Origin: Chlamydiota bacterium
Lineage (GTDB): Bacteria; Chlamydiota; Chlamydiia; Chlamydiales; JAAZZY01
Assembly: GCA_022601335.1 (NCBI GenBank)
Contig: JAJACV010000010.1
Coordinates: 1-35,208 of the forward strand
Reading direction: 5' to 3'
Length of the DNA: 35,208 nucleotides
The number at the start of each line of letters is the position of its first letter. The stretch's first letter is position 1. The notes below the pieces were generated by a model, which had not been told where the DNA came from, searched no databases, and worked only from the letters and a program-made list of their open reading frames with translations. Made by a program: the position numbers and the translations under genes. Below, in pieces: positions 9,297 to 16,867 of the stretch.

Positions 9297-10220
9297 TTAA
9301 AATTCGGTTAGCCATTTTTTAGATCGAGGATGCTTCCCTGATATAATTTCTTTAAAGCGCTTTCTCAATAATTTGCAGATCGGTCCTTGTTGTCCGTCTT
9401 TAATAGGTCTTCCATCAACAGAACCTCCAAATAAAATTTGAGCCGCGGTGCCCGTTAAAATAACTTCTTCCGCTGAATAAATCATCGATCTATCTACTAA
9501 CTCTCTTTTCACTTCAATATTTTCATCTTCTAAAATTTGCAGTGCCGTTCTTAGCGTCCATCCATCCAGAGACCCTCCTCCTACCTGTGGAGAGTATAGC
9601 TCATTTTGATACGATATGAGCACATTTGCAATAGAAGCTTCACATAAATAATCATCATGATCTAAAAGAAGAGCTTCATCATAACCATTTTTTCGAGCTT
9701 CTGTTGTAGCCAAAGCTGAGTTTAAATAAACTCCTCCCGCTTTAGCTTTTACTGAAACCGCACTATCTGAATACTTTCTCCAAGATGAAATCATGAGTCG
9801 CAACCCTATATCAGGATCCATATAGTTGTTTAAGTTGATCATATAAACAGCTACAAAAAAAGGTGACCTATCAAATCGAGGCCCTACATAATCATCGTCT
9901 GTATATAGAAAGGGCCTAATATATATATCCCCTTTAGGCTGATTTTTTTCGATTAATTGTTTCAAGATATCTTCAAATTCACTCAACTCCATATCGACGC
10001 TCATACCAATTATTTTCGCTCCATTCATCAATCTTTTGAAATGATCTTGTAGGCGAAAAATAGCAATTTTATCTCCTCGATAATACCCTCTTAAACCTGC
10101 AAAACAAGTGGCACCATACTGAATACTTTGGCTCATAATACTGAGTTTAGCTTCCTGATGTGGAACTATTTTCTGATTAAAATAGCAAAAAGGGAGCAAA
10201 GGGCTTTTAGTCGAATTCAT
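9297..10220 (-). CDS. ilvE: Branched-chain amino acid aminotransferase
   Basis: A 307-residue fold-type IV PLP aminotransferase that converts 2-ketoisocaproate to leucine and also acts on the valine and isoleucine keto acids. The PLP lysine is K160 in AKAGG; the following position is Val where Asn is common. EARKNGYDEALLLD, E194 in CEASIAN and TGTAAQI give the rest of the site. GGAG lies 7 nt before the ATG. It heads the leucine operon and supplies its last reaction. No ilvBCD genes are in the window, so the source of 2-ketoisovalerate is not visible here. Confidence 0.93.
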   Translation of the reverse strand: MNSTKSPLLPFCYFNQKIVPHQEAKLSIMSQSIQYGATCFAGLRGYYRGDKIAIFRLQDHFKRLMNGAKIIGMSVDMELSEFEDILKQLIEKNQPKGDIYIRPFLYTDDDYVGPRFDRSPFFVAVYMINLNNYMDPDIGLRLMISSWRKYSDSAVSVKAKAGGVYLNSALATTEARKNGYDEALLLDHDDYLCEASIANVLISYQNELYSPQVGGGSLDGWTLRTALQILEDENIEVKRELVDRSMIYSAEEVILTGTAAQILFGGSVDGRPIKDGQQGPICKLLRKRFKEIISGKHPRSKKWLTEF

Positions 10221-10307
10221 TATCTATCTCCGAAATATTAATTATTTTGATGTACTGCAAAATAACGTTTTAATTCTATTATTTTTTCAATGAAGTCAAA
10301 AAGATTT

Positions 10308-10397
10308 TGTTGAAATATTCATCCTGAGCCATTGATTAGTTAAAAAGCCTGAAGAGATTACCAATCACTTACAACAAATATTACGAATATTTCAACA
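10308..10397. promoter_or_regulatory. Long-range 13-bp inverted repeat upstream of the leucine operon
   Basis: The gap between ilvE and the divergent unit (10221-10531) contains a perfect 13-bp inverted repeat, TGTTGAAATATTC at 10308-10320 and its complement at 10385-10397, with a 64-nt loop. The left arm sits just upstream of a weak TTGACT/TAGAAT promoter (15-nt spacing) reading toward ilvE. The same gap has ATTACCAATCA twice, near 10357 and 10437, the second part of a CAATCA-AA-TGATTG palindrome. A looping regulator site or a leader hairpin would both fit. No T-box features or leucine-rich leader peptide were found. Confidence 0.4.
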
Positions 10398-10481
10398 GTA
10401 TCCTAAAAAAGGCTAATAAGTCACTTGTATTTCTATTACCAATCAAATGATTGCCTATCATCAAACTTGATTTATTATTTT

Positions 10482-10510
10482 TTGACAGTTAAGATACTTT
10501 TTTTTAAAAA
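10482..10510 (+). promoter_or_regulatory. Putative sigma-70-type promoter for the uvsE unit
   Basis: TTGACA at 10482-10487 and TAAAAA at 10505-10510 with 17-nt spacing, in a very T/A-rich stretch 22 nt before the ATG of the short remnant gene that overlaps uvsE. The -10 match is poor. Confidence 0.4.
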
Positions 10511-10531
10511 AAATTTTCTTTAGGCATTTAA

Positions 10532-10696
10532 ATGATAAAACTATTTTTTTTAAGCTCAGTTATATTTTATGCTCCTTTATTTTCAAAGGATCAATGGAAT
10601 GGGGTTGACTACGCCAATGATTCTTCTCTGCAACTAACTCATGCTCAATATTTGCTACAAAAACAGAATCTCAAAGGAGATAAAGGAAGGAAATGA
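10532..10696 (+). pseudogene. N-terminal remnant of a secreted SAM-methyltransferase-like protein
   Basis: A 54-residue frame starting MIKLFFLSSVIFYAPLFS, a signal peptide, followed by W-NG-DYANDSSLQ and a helix ending NLKGDKG. The order W..Y..NSSLQ..A..LL..GD matches what precedes the SAM-binding motif I (LDIGCGDG) in trans-aconitate-methyltransferase-like enzymes. The frame stops exactly where motif I should begin. I infer a truncation whose junction lies near 10684. Its TGA overlaps the uvsE ATG (ATGA), so if still translated it would couple uvsE translation. It could alternatively be a genuine short exported peptide. Confidence 0.5.
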
Positions 10697-11613
10697 TTCG
10701 CCTAGGCCTTTGTTGTCTCTTTTTAGAAGCCCCTATTCGCTTCAGAACAACAACTGTAAAATATACCTCTTCTCTAGCTTCAAAAGGACTAGATCCTCTC
10801 AAACATCTTAATGATATTATAGAGAGTAATCTTGAAAATTTACTTTTAGCTATTCAATTTTGTGCCAATCAGGGAATTGGCTCTTTCAGAATTAATAGTG
10901 GCTTACTTCCTATTTTTACACATCCTGAGTCAGGCTATGAAATAGATAAACTTCCAAATGCCTTAGTTATTCGAGATGGGTTTGAAAAAGCTCGCCAAGA
11001 GGCTCACACCCACAATATTCGTTTAAGCTTTCATCCCGACCAGTTTGTAGTACTCAACTCTCCTCGAGAAGATGTTGTAGAAAAATCAATTGCTGATCTC
11101 GAATACCAAGGAATGATGGCTAAACTTTTGGGAGCCGATGTTATTAATATTCATGGAGGAGGAGGTTATGGAGATAAACCCAGTGCCCTTAAAAGGTTTG
11201 CTAAAAACTTTCAAAAACTGTCTCAAACAGTACAATCAAGGCTGACTCTAGAAAATGACGATAAAACGTATACACCTTCTGACTTAATTCCTCTATGTAA
11301 GGATTTGAATATTCCTTTAGTCTATGACGTTCACCATCACCGATGTCTCAAGGACAATTTAAGCATTTTACAAGCTACTGAACAAGCTTTGAGCACATGG
11401 GATAGAGAACCTTATTTTCATATATCTAGCCCAAAGAATGGCTGGGGAAATCCTAAATATCAATCCCACCATGACTTTATTAATATAAAAGATATGCCAC
11501 TTGAATGGAAAAATATTAAAGAATTTACAGTAGATGTAGAAGCAAAAGCTAAAGAAATAGCCGTCTTAAAATTCAAAAGAGATCTAATAACTGAGGGATG
11601 GCATCTAAATTGA
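10693..11613 (+). CDS. uvsE: UV damage endonuclease UvsE
   Basis: A 306-residue TIM-barrel endonuclease that nicks 5' of UV photoproducts and some other lesions, an alternative to nucleotide excision repair. Family landmarks are the N-terminal LGLCC, FRINSGLLP, SFHPDQFVVLNSP, INIHGGGGYGDK, LTLENDD and YDVHHHRCL. These together supply the His, Asp and Glu ligands of the metal cluster. GGAAGG lies just before the ATG. The ATG is part of an ATGA overlap with the upstream remnant. The family is patchily distributed in bacteria, so lateral acquisition is plausible but not shown. Confidence 0.93.
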   Translation: MIRLGLCCLFLEAPIRFRTTTVKYTSSLASKGLDPLKHLNDIIESNLENLLLAIQFCANQGIGSFRINSGLLPIFTHPESGYEIDKLPNALVIRDGFEKARQEAHTHNIRLSFHPDQFVVLNSPREDVVEKSIADLEYQGMMAKLLGADVINIHGGGGYGDKPSALKRFAKNFQKLSQTVQSRLTLENDDKTYTPSDLIPLCKDLNIPLVYDVHHHRCLKDNLSILQATEQALSTWDREPYFHISSPKNGWGNPKYQSHHDFINIKDMPLEWKNIKEFTVDVEAKAKEIAVLKFKRDLITEGWHLN

Positions 11614-11720
11614 TGTTTTAAAAAGCTTTGGCTTTTTATTTGTTAATAAAATTATATATTGGAATAACACTGAAATCAGTGTACGGACAATTAAAATATC
11701 AATACCCCTACTTTTACAAA

Positions 11721-12206
11721 ATGCCAAAACAATCTAACGGAATTCTTTCTTTAATTTTATGGTATCTTCCTGTTTTAGTCATTCAACTCATATCAAGTAA
11801 AATGACTATAACTTCTTTAAATCCGTGGTATGCAAACCTCAAAAAAGCACCTTGGAATCCTCCATCTTGGCTTTTTGCTCCTGTTTGGATAATTCTCTAT
11901 ATTATGATGACTGTTGCGATTTGGCTTATTTACCGTTCAAAAATAAGTCACTCTGAAAAAGTGATCTCTTACTCTCTCTTTTTTTCTCAACTGCTATTTA
12001 ATGGATTTTGGTCTTTTTTATTTTTTAGACTCCATAGAACAGGCTGGGCTTTAATTGATTTGGGAGCTCTTGCTATTATTGTAGTATTAACAACTATCTA
12101 TTTTTTAAAGGTTCATACTCCCGCAGGAATTTTATTTATTCCTTATGCTATATGGGTAATTTATGCACTTACACTTAATATATTTATTTATTACTTAAAC
12201 AGGTAA
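11721..12206 (+). CDS. tspO: TspO/MBR family tryptophan-rich sensory protein
   Basis: A five-helix membrane protein of 161 residues from ATG 11721. The frame is open upstream from a TTG at 11628, but family length favours 11721; neither start has a clear ribosome-binding site. WYANLKKAPWNPPSWLFAPVW is the TspO signature between helices 1 and 2. FNGFWSFLFFRLHRTGWALID is the helix 3-4 signature. TspO proteins bind porphyrins and sterol-like ligands, and in bacteria they affect tetrapyrrole and stress responses. It follows uvsE by about 100 nt on the same strand. Confidence 0.9.
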   Translation: MPKQSNGILSLILWYLPVLVIQLISSKMTITSLNPWYANLKKAPWNPPSWLFAPVWIILYIMMTVAIWLIYRSKISHSEKVISYSLFFSQLLFNGFWSFLFFRLHRTGWALIDLGALAIIVVLTTIYFLKVHTPAGILFIPYAIWVIYALTLNIFIYYLNR

Positions 12207-12421
12207 GCAACCTTTATGGCTTTTTAATAAAAGGCCTATAAGTTATAATGGGCTTCATGAAAAGTAAATATCTTCTTAAATTGATGAGTCATTTAGGTGA
12301 TCAAAGCCTCTCATCTCCACTGATTTCAATTTTTCTGATTGTGCGTCAGCGACGCACTATTTAATCCTCCCATTTCTACCACTTTTATTTATTTTTTTTA
12401 TTCACAACAAAAGGTTTTGTT

Positions 12422-13150
12422 ATGTCTGGATTACCGGCTCCCTCAAGGAGTACTTTCGAAGAAACATGGACAAGTGCTGCCCCCTATTTGTCGAAACCTC
12501 TAGCTGCTGCAGGCGCAATTGTTCCTGTAAATTATGGTTTTGAGATCAAATCTGCTCAACAAACAGGTGAGTCAATACCCAAATTAAATATAACTGCATT
12601 AAAGCGTGGTTTTTTAGCAGCTCCCTTAGCCGGCGCTGCTATTGGGACACAGATGATATCTCAAGAAGCGATTGAAAGAGTCTTGAAATCGAAGCAATCT
12701 GATACACAAAGTTACTCAGCTAAGCTAATGAGTTCAGCTGTTGTAGGAGTATCTTCGTCACCTGCTTATATCGTATTAAATGGGCATTTTCTGAATATGT
12801 CTCCTAAAAAGTCTCTAATGCAAAGCTCACTGAGACAAGTGGCTGCAATTAGTGGACGAGAAACTTGTTTTGTTCTCTCTTTGAGTTTGAGTACACCTAT
12901 TGCAGATCAAATGAAAAAGCTGTTAGGCAATCGAACTGAAATTGAGACATCAGCTGCTTTTGTATCCGGAGCTATGGGAAGTATTGCAGGGCATGGATTT
13001 GATACATGGTTAACCTGTGATCAAAAAAAAGTGCCAATAGAGAGCCTACGGAACTTAGCTAGAGGCTCCCTTGTGAAAGCAATTTCTACAGGTTTATTTG
13101 CTGTTTTATATGATTCTATACAAAACTTTTTAGACCCAAAATCTTATTGA
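12422..13150 (+). CDS. Membrane protein with three-repeat, mitochondrial-carrier-like pattern
   Basis: A 242-residue protein with AAAGG 7 nt before its ATG. By eye it contains three similar units, at about 28-92, 98-168 and 178-238. Each has a small-residue-rich helix, a loop, and a second helix. The last unit, AAFVSGAMGSIAGHGFDTW followed by LTCDQ, then RG, then VLYDSIQNFL, resembles the SLC25 repeat (G-x-x-G, P-x-D-x-x-K, G-x-Y, YE-x-x-K) with the Pro and Lys lost. At 242 residues it is shorter than the usual 300 or so. If right, it would be a eukaryote-like carrier or effector; otherwise it is an unclassified membrane protein. It is followed by a strong terminator. Confidence 0.45.
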   Translation: MSGLPAPSRSTFEETWTSAAPYLSKPLAAAGAIVPVNYGFEIKSAQQTGESIPKLNITALKRGFLAAPLAGAAIGTQMISQEAIERVLKSKQSDTQSYSAKLMSSAVVGVSSSPAYIVLNGHFLNMSPKKSLMQSSLRQVAAISGRETCFVLSLSLSTPIADQMKKLLGNRTEIETSAAFVSGAMGSIAGHGFDTWLTCDQKKVPIESLRNLARGSLVKAISTGLFAVLYDSIQNFLDPKSY

Positions 13151-13157
13151 GTAAACC

Positions 13158-13195
13158 AACAAGGCCTCAAAATTGAGGCCTTGTTTATTTTTTTC
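13158..13195 (+). terminator. Rho-independent terminator
   Basis: A 13-bp perfect stem (AACAAGGCCTCAA and its complement) around a minimal centre, followed by TTTATTTTTTT. It lies 8 nt after the stop of the carrier-like gene. This is the best terminator in the window. Confidence 0.9.
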
Positions 13196-13252
13196 TTCTC
13201 AGTGACGCCATTTGGCTTAATCTACAAAGGAATATTTGAATGTTTTTATTCT

Positions 13253-14476
13253 TTAGCTAAACTCTTGCATAGCCGCACGAGCAGCTCTTTGTCCTGAACG
13301 AAGTGCTCCATTTATAGAAGCAAAATTCACCTCTTCACCCGCTAAAAATACTCCATTCAGGTTCTTTGATATATTTTTTGCATGATGAGGTGCGCCTCTT
13401 TGCGATGGTAAAGCGTGGGCAATATGATAAGCTTTCAAAAAAGTTAACTCAAACTCAGAGATATTAAACTTGTTTGCTATTTGTGCTTTTACATGATTTT
13501 CTAAATTAGGATGTCCTTGCCATTTGGGATCTACAACAGTGACAGAGAGTAGATCCTTCCCCTCTGGTGCATAAGATGCTTGGACTCTATTTGGAAAACA
13601 AAAATTATTAACAGGGCCTTCTTCTCCTAGGTAAAGAATTGGCTCAGGATCTAACAATCCTCCTTCAATCGAAAAATATAAACAAGTTACAGATAGGCTT
13701 TTTATTTTTTTAATTTCAGGAACGAGATCACAGAGTGCAGGATTACTTAGAGCAACAATTACAGCATCTCCTTTAAAAGTACGGCCATCAGATAATGTAA
13801 CCTGACGTTTGGAGATTTTAGTCACAAAAGCATCTGTGTGAATTTCGCTAAACTCCATTTTTTTTTGAAGCTCATAAGCTAGCTGTTGCATTCCATTAAT
13901 TGGAAGGCCTGCTCTTCCTCTTGAAAAAAAACGTAAATATTTTTGAAAAAGAGAGGCCCGTGTTTTCAACTTTCTCTCTAAAAAAACACCCCCAAAAAAA
14001 GGCTGTATAAAAAGCCGAATAAAAGAGTCCGACAACTTTAATTTTTTTATTACATCAACAGTCGTTCCTTGAGCTTTTTTAAATGAAAAAAAAGGTTTTG
14101 AGAGCTTCAATAAATCTAACAAAAAACGGGACGGAAGAAAAAATAATGATTTTATGAATTTAAAAGGATGCTTTAAAGGATTATAAATTCCGAGCCACTC
14201 GTATCTGAGGTAGCACATAGCTCCCGATTGAAACTTACCAAGCTCCAGGGACTTTAAAACAGAAAGCTGTCTCACTGCAGGATACGAGGTTAATAGAACT
14301 TGGAAACCTTTATCGAGCTTAAATCCTTCATATTCATCTGTTTTAACTCTACCTCCTAAACTTGAATCTGCTTCAAATAGAGTCACTTTACCACCAAGCT
14401 TTTCCACTTCTAAAGCAGCAGAAATTCCTGAGAGACCTCCTCCAACAATCAGTACATGTTTGCCTATTGAATTCAC
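13253..14476 (-). CDS. FAD-dependent amine oxidase/desaturase-like oxidoreductase
   Basis: A 407-residue flavoprotein beginning with the dinucleotide-binding fold HVLIVGGGLSGISAALE, then an acidic residue at the end of beta-2 (LFEAD) and the GG-R motif SLGGRVKTDEYEGF. The C-terminus has the second FAD-binding segment VFLAGEEVNFASINGALRSG. This layout is shared by protoporphyrinogen oxidase, phytoene desaturase and amine oxidases. The substrate is not determinable, and no carotenoid or haem neighbours are present. The start is GTG 14476, with no better ATG upstream. Confidence 0.8.
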   Translation of the reverse strand: MNSIGKHVLIVGGGLSGISAALEVEKLGGKVTLFEADSSLGGRVKTDEYEGFKLDKGFQVLLTSYPAVRQLSVLKSLELGKFQSGAMCYLRYEWLGIYNPLKHPFKFIKSLFFLPSRFLLDLLKLSKPFFSFKKAQGTTVDVIKKLKLSDSFIRLFIQPFFGGVFLERKLKTRASLFQKYLRFFSRGRAGLPINGMQQLAYELQKKMEFSEIHTDAFVTKISKRQVTLSDGRTFKGDAVIVALSNPALCDLVPEIKKIKSLSVTCLYFSIEGGLLDPEPILYLGEEGPVNNFCFPNRVQASYAPEGKDLLSVTVVDPKWQGHPNLENHVKAQIANKFNISEFELTFLKAYHIAHALPSQRGAPHHAKNISKNLNGVFLAGEEVNFASINGALRSGQRAARAAMQEFS

Positions 14477-14738
14477 AGATTTTATCTAGTTTTCAAGGTT
14501 TAGAATCAGCCTGTCCAAGGCACTTTTGACAACCTTTGGACCTTTTGGCTAAGGTATGTTCCCTGCATCCTCTATATAATTCATCTCAATATTTTTTCTA
14601 TTGAAACCTTTAAAACAGGTAGAATCAAATTCAATACCTCCTGAAAAGAACCCACTTTAAATGCTTTTTCATAAATCACCCTAGGTTATATTATCTAATA
14701 AATATATCCATTTTATTAACATTTTTTATGGACTTCAC

Positions 14739-15296
14739 ATGCCCGCACCCTCAATTCAAACGGAACGACTCATCTTAAGACAGTGGAGAGCAGATGACTT
14801 GCCCGCTTTTGCGAAGCTAAATGCAGATGAGCGAGTCCTTCATTTTTTCCCCTCTATACTAACAGAAGAACAAAGCGATTTACTGGCTGAAATCATTCAA
14901 AAAGAGCTCAATGAAAAAGACTATGGACTTTGGGCTGTTGAATTAAAAGAGGGGCCTTCCTTTATTGGTTTTGTAGGTTTACACTACCAAGATTTCAAAG
15001 CAGATTTCACTCCTTGCATTGAAATTGGATGGAGGCTTGCCTTTGAACAATGGGGAAAAGGATATGCGGCTGAAGCCGCCTCAGAGGTTATAAAATATGC
15101 CTTTGATAAGCTAAAGCTTCAAAAACTTGTCTCTTTTACATCTGCGAGCAATATTCGTTCAATAAAGCTCATGAAAAGACTTGGAATGACACATAATCCA
15201 CTAGATGATTTTGAACACCCAAAATTACCTGAGGGGCACGCTCTTAGAAAACATGTTCTCTATAAAATCAGAAGATACTCGTGCTCTAACCGTTAA
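14739..15296 (+). CDS. GNAT family N-acetyltransferase, RimJ/RimL type
   Basis: A 185-residue acetyltransferase. It starts with the RimJ/RimL N-terminal pattern TERLILRQWRADDLPAF, has IEIGWRLAFEQWGKGYAAEA as the central strand and acetyl-CoA loop (Q/R-x-x-G-x-G/A region WGKGYAAEA), and ends NIRSIKLMKRLGM. It probably acetylates protein N-termini or a small amine; the substrate is not assignable. A 262-nt gap with no recognisable gene precedes it. Confidence 0.85.
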   Translation: MPAPSIQTERLILRQWRADDLPAFAKLNADERVLHFFPSILTEEQSDLLAEIIQKELNEKDYGLWAVELKEGPSFIGFVGLHYQDFKADFTPCIEIGWRLAFEQWGKGYAAEAASEVIKYAFDKLKLQKLVSFTSASNIRSIKLMKRLGMTHNPLDDFEHPKLPEGHALRKHVLYKIRRYSCSNR

Positions 15297-15341
15297 AAAG
15301 CCCCTATCTGATTGAGATTGAAAAAAACTGTCTTTAATCTT

Positions 15342-15358
15342 TAAACAACTATTGTTTA
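15342..15358. repeat. Short palindrome after the GNAT gene
   Basis: TAAACAA-CTA-TTGTTTA, a 7-bp perfect inverted repeat 45 nt after the GNAT stop and upstream of the operator-like repeats of the next gene. No T tract follows. Confidence 0.4.
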
Positions 15359-15398
15359 GATACATAATACTTATTTTTAAACTTGGGTATTCAGATAT

Positions 15399-15464
15399 AA
15401 CCCAACTATTTAATCATTATAATTAGGTTGCAACCCAATGATTTAATCATTATAATTAGGTTAT
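15399..15464 (+). promoter_or_regulatory. Two tandem 33-bp repeats upstream of a DUF4143 ATPase
   Basis: Two head-to-tail 33-bp units, 15399-15431 and 15432-15464, nearly identical. Each unit opens with AACCCAA and ends ATTAGGTT, so each is itself an imperfect inverted repeat. A further half-site TTGGGT lies at 15383-15388, facing AACCCAA. The second unit ends 16 nt before the ATPase start, overlapping the expected promoter or leader. It looks like an iterated operator. Confidence 0.6.
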
Positions 15465-15480
15465 AACAGGATAAATAGAT

Positions 15481-16695
15481 ATGAGACAATTATTTGAAAC
15501 TCAAAGAGTCATTATTGAGCAGTTTGAAAAAAGGCCTTTTTATCAACGTGATCAATTTAATGAAATCATAGACAACAAAAATATCACAGGAATTGTGGGC
15601 TCCAGAGGTGTTGGAAAAACAACTTTTTTACTTTGGTATGCCATTAAATGTGGAGCAAAAGAAAGACAAGCTCTTTATGTTTCTGCCGATAATATTTTCT
15701 TTTTAGAGAACAAACTTTTAGATGTTGTCGCCCATCTTTATAATCAGACTCAAGTCAAAATTGTTTTAATAGATGAGATACATAAGTATCCTAATTGGAG
15801 AGCAGAACTTAAAAATATCTCCGATACATATCCTTCTATTCAGGTTTATTTTTCAGGAAGCTCCATGATTGATCTTGTTCAAGGAAAATATGATCTTTCT
15901 AGGCGTGTAACACTTCACTCTCTCACAGGCTTTTCATTTAGAGAATATTTGGAGTTTATAGATGAAGGAAAAATAAGGATTATGAATTTTGATGATATCC
16001 TATTAAGGCACTCTCAACTTACAAGTGATTATCAAATCCCAAAAATTCTTATGCACTTCAAGGAGTATTTAAAATGTGGCTATTACCCATTCTTTGAGGG
16101 ATACAAAAAAGATTACGAAAAGTTTCAATCTTTAGAAAATGCCATCCAAATGACAATTTATGAAGATATAGGAACTCTACATTCTCTAAAGACATCCTCT
16201 CTTCGAGTCATTGAGCAACTTTATAAATTTATTATTAGCTCATCACCCGGAGAAATGAGCGCCTTCAAATTAGCTAAAACTTTGGGAAAAGATTTTGACA
16301 CCATTTCATCTTATTTAAGGTATTTACAAGAAGCTGGATTAGTTCGCTTTATCTACCCGGGAAAAACTGGTAAAGCTCAGTTGAAAAATCCTATTAAAAT
16401 TTACCCCGATAACACCAATTTAATTCACGCAGCTATTGTACCACTTTTAGATGATCAAGAGAGAGGAAAAATAAGAGAAACCTTCGTGGTGAATCAAATT
16501 CAAAGCGTCAAAATTCCTCTATTCTATAGTGAGTACGGAGATTTTAAAGTAAAAGATTTTATCATTGAAGTTGGGGGCAGAGGTAAAACAACAAAACAGA
16601 TTCAAAAAAGCAAAGATGCCTACATTATAGCTGATGACATCGTAGAGGGATCCGAACGAATTATTCCAATGTACTTGCTTGGATTTTTGTATTAA
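15481..16695 (+). CDS. AAA-type ATP-binding protein (AAA_14/DUF4143 superfamily, divergent)
   Basis: A 404-residue protein. Walker A is GSRGVGKTT at 40-48, Walker B is IVLIDE with D98/E99, and a sensor-like FSGSS follows. A helical linker, a winged-helix-like segment with LAKTLGKDFDTISSYLRYLQ, and a C-terminal domain with IKIYPDNTNLI follow. The C-terminal segment FIIEVGG has Gly where the PD-(D/E)xK-like core of DUF4143 usually has Lys, so any nuclease-like site is degenerate. AGGA precedes the ATG. The function of this superfamily is unknown. Upstream iterated repeats suggest autoregulation (inference). Confidence 0.8.
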   Translation: MRQLFETQRVIIEQFEKRPFYQRDQFNEIIDNKNITGIVGSRGVGKTTFLLWYAIKCGAKERQALYVSADNIFFLENKLLDVVAHLYNQTQVKIVLIDEIHKYPNWRAELKNISDTYPSIQVYFSGSSMIDLVQGKYDLSRRVTLHSLTGFSFREYLEFIDEGKIRIMNFDDILLRHSQLTSDYQIPKILMHFKEYLKCGYYPFFEGYKKDYEKFQSLENAIQMTIYEDIGTLHSLKTSSLRVIEQLYKFIISSSPGEMSAFKLAKTLGKDFDTISSYLRYLQEAGLVRFIYPGKTGKAQLKNPIKIYPDNTNLIHAAIVPLLDDQERGKIRETFVVNQIQSVKIPLFYSEYGDFKVKDFIIEVGGRGKTTKQIQKSKDAYIIADDIVEGSERIIPMYLLGFLY

Positions 16696-16867
16696 ATAAT
16701 TGAATTAAGGTTTCAAACATACTTGTTATTATTCTCTTCGATATATGGTAGTCTCTTACCTTCCACCTAAACTCTTTCTCTTGTCATTTAGCAGATGAAT
16801 ATTATTCCAATCTGATTATTAAATGTAAATATTCACACTCATTATAATTTCAAATATAAAAACGCCT

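Noticed and set aside
10221-10531. T-box riboswitch or leucine attenuator for the leu operon
   Set aside because: No T-box sequence, no antiterminator pair, and the only short leader frames are not leucine-rich.
12256-12363. 35-codon frame MKSKYLLKLMSH... between tspO and the carrier-like gene
   Set aside because: No ribosome-binding site; its last third is formed by the palindrome GTGCGTC-AGC-GACGCAC at 12341-12357, which has no T tract and no clear role.
15399-15464. Possible CRISPR array
   Set aside because: Only two contiguous 33-bp repeats without spacers and no cas genes nearby.
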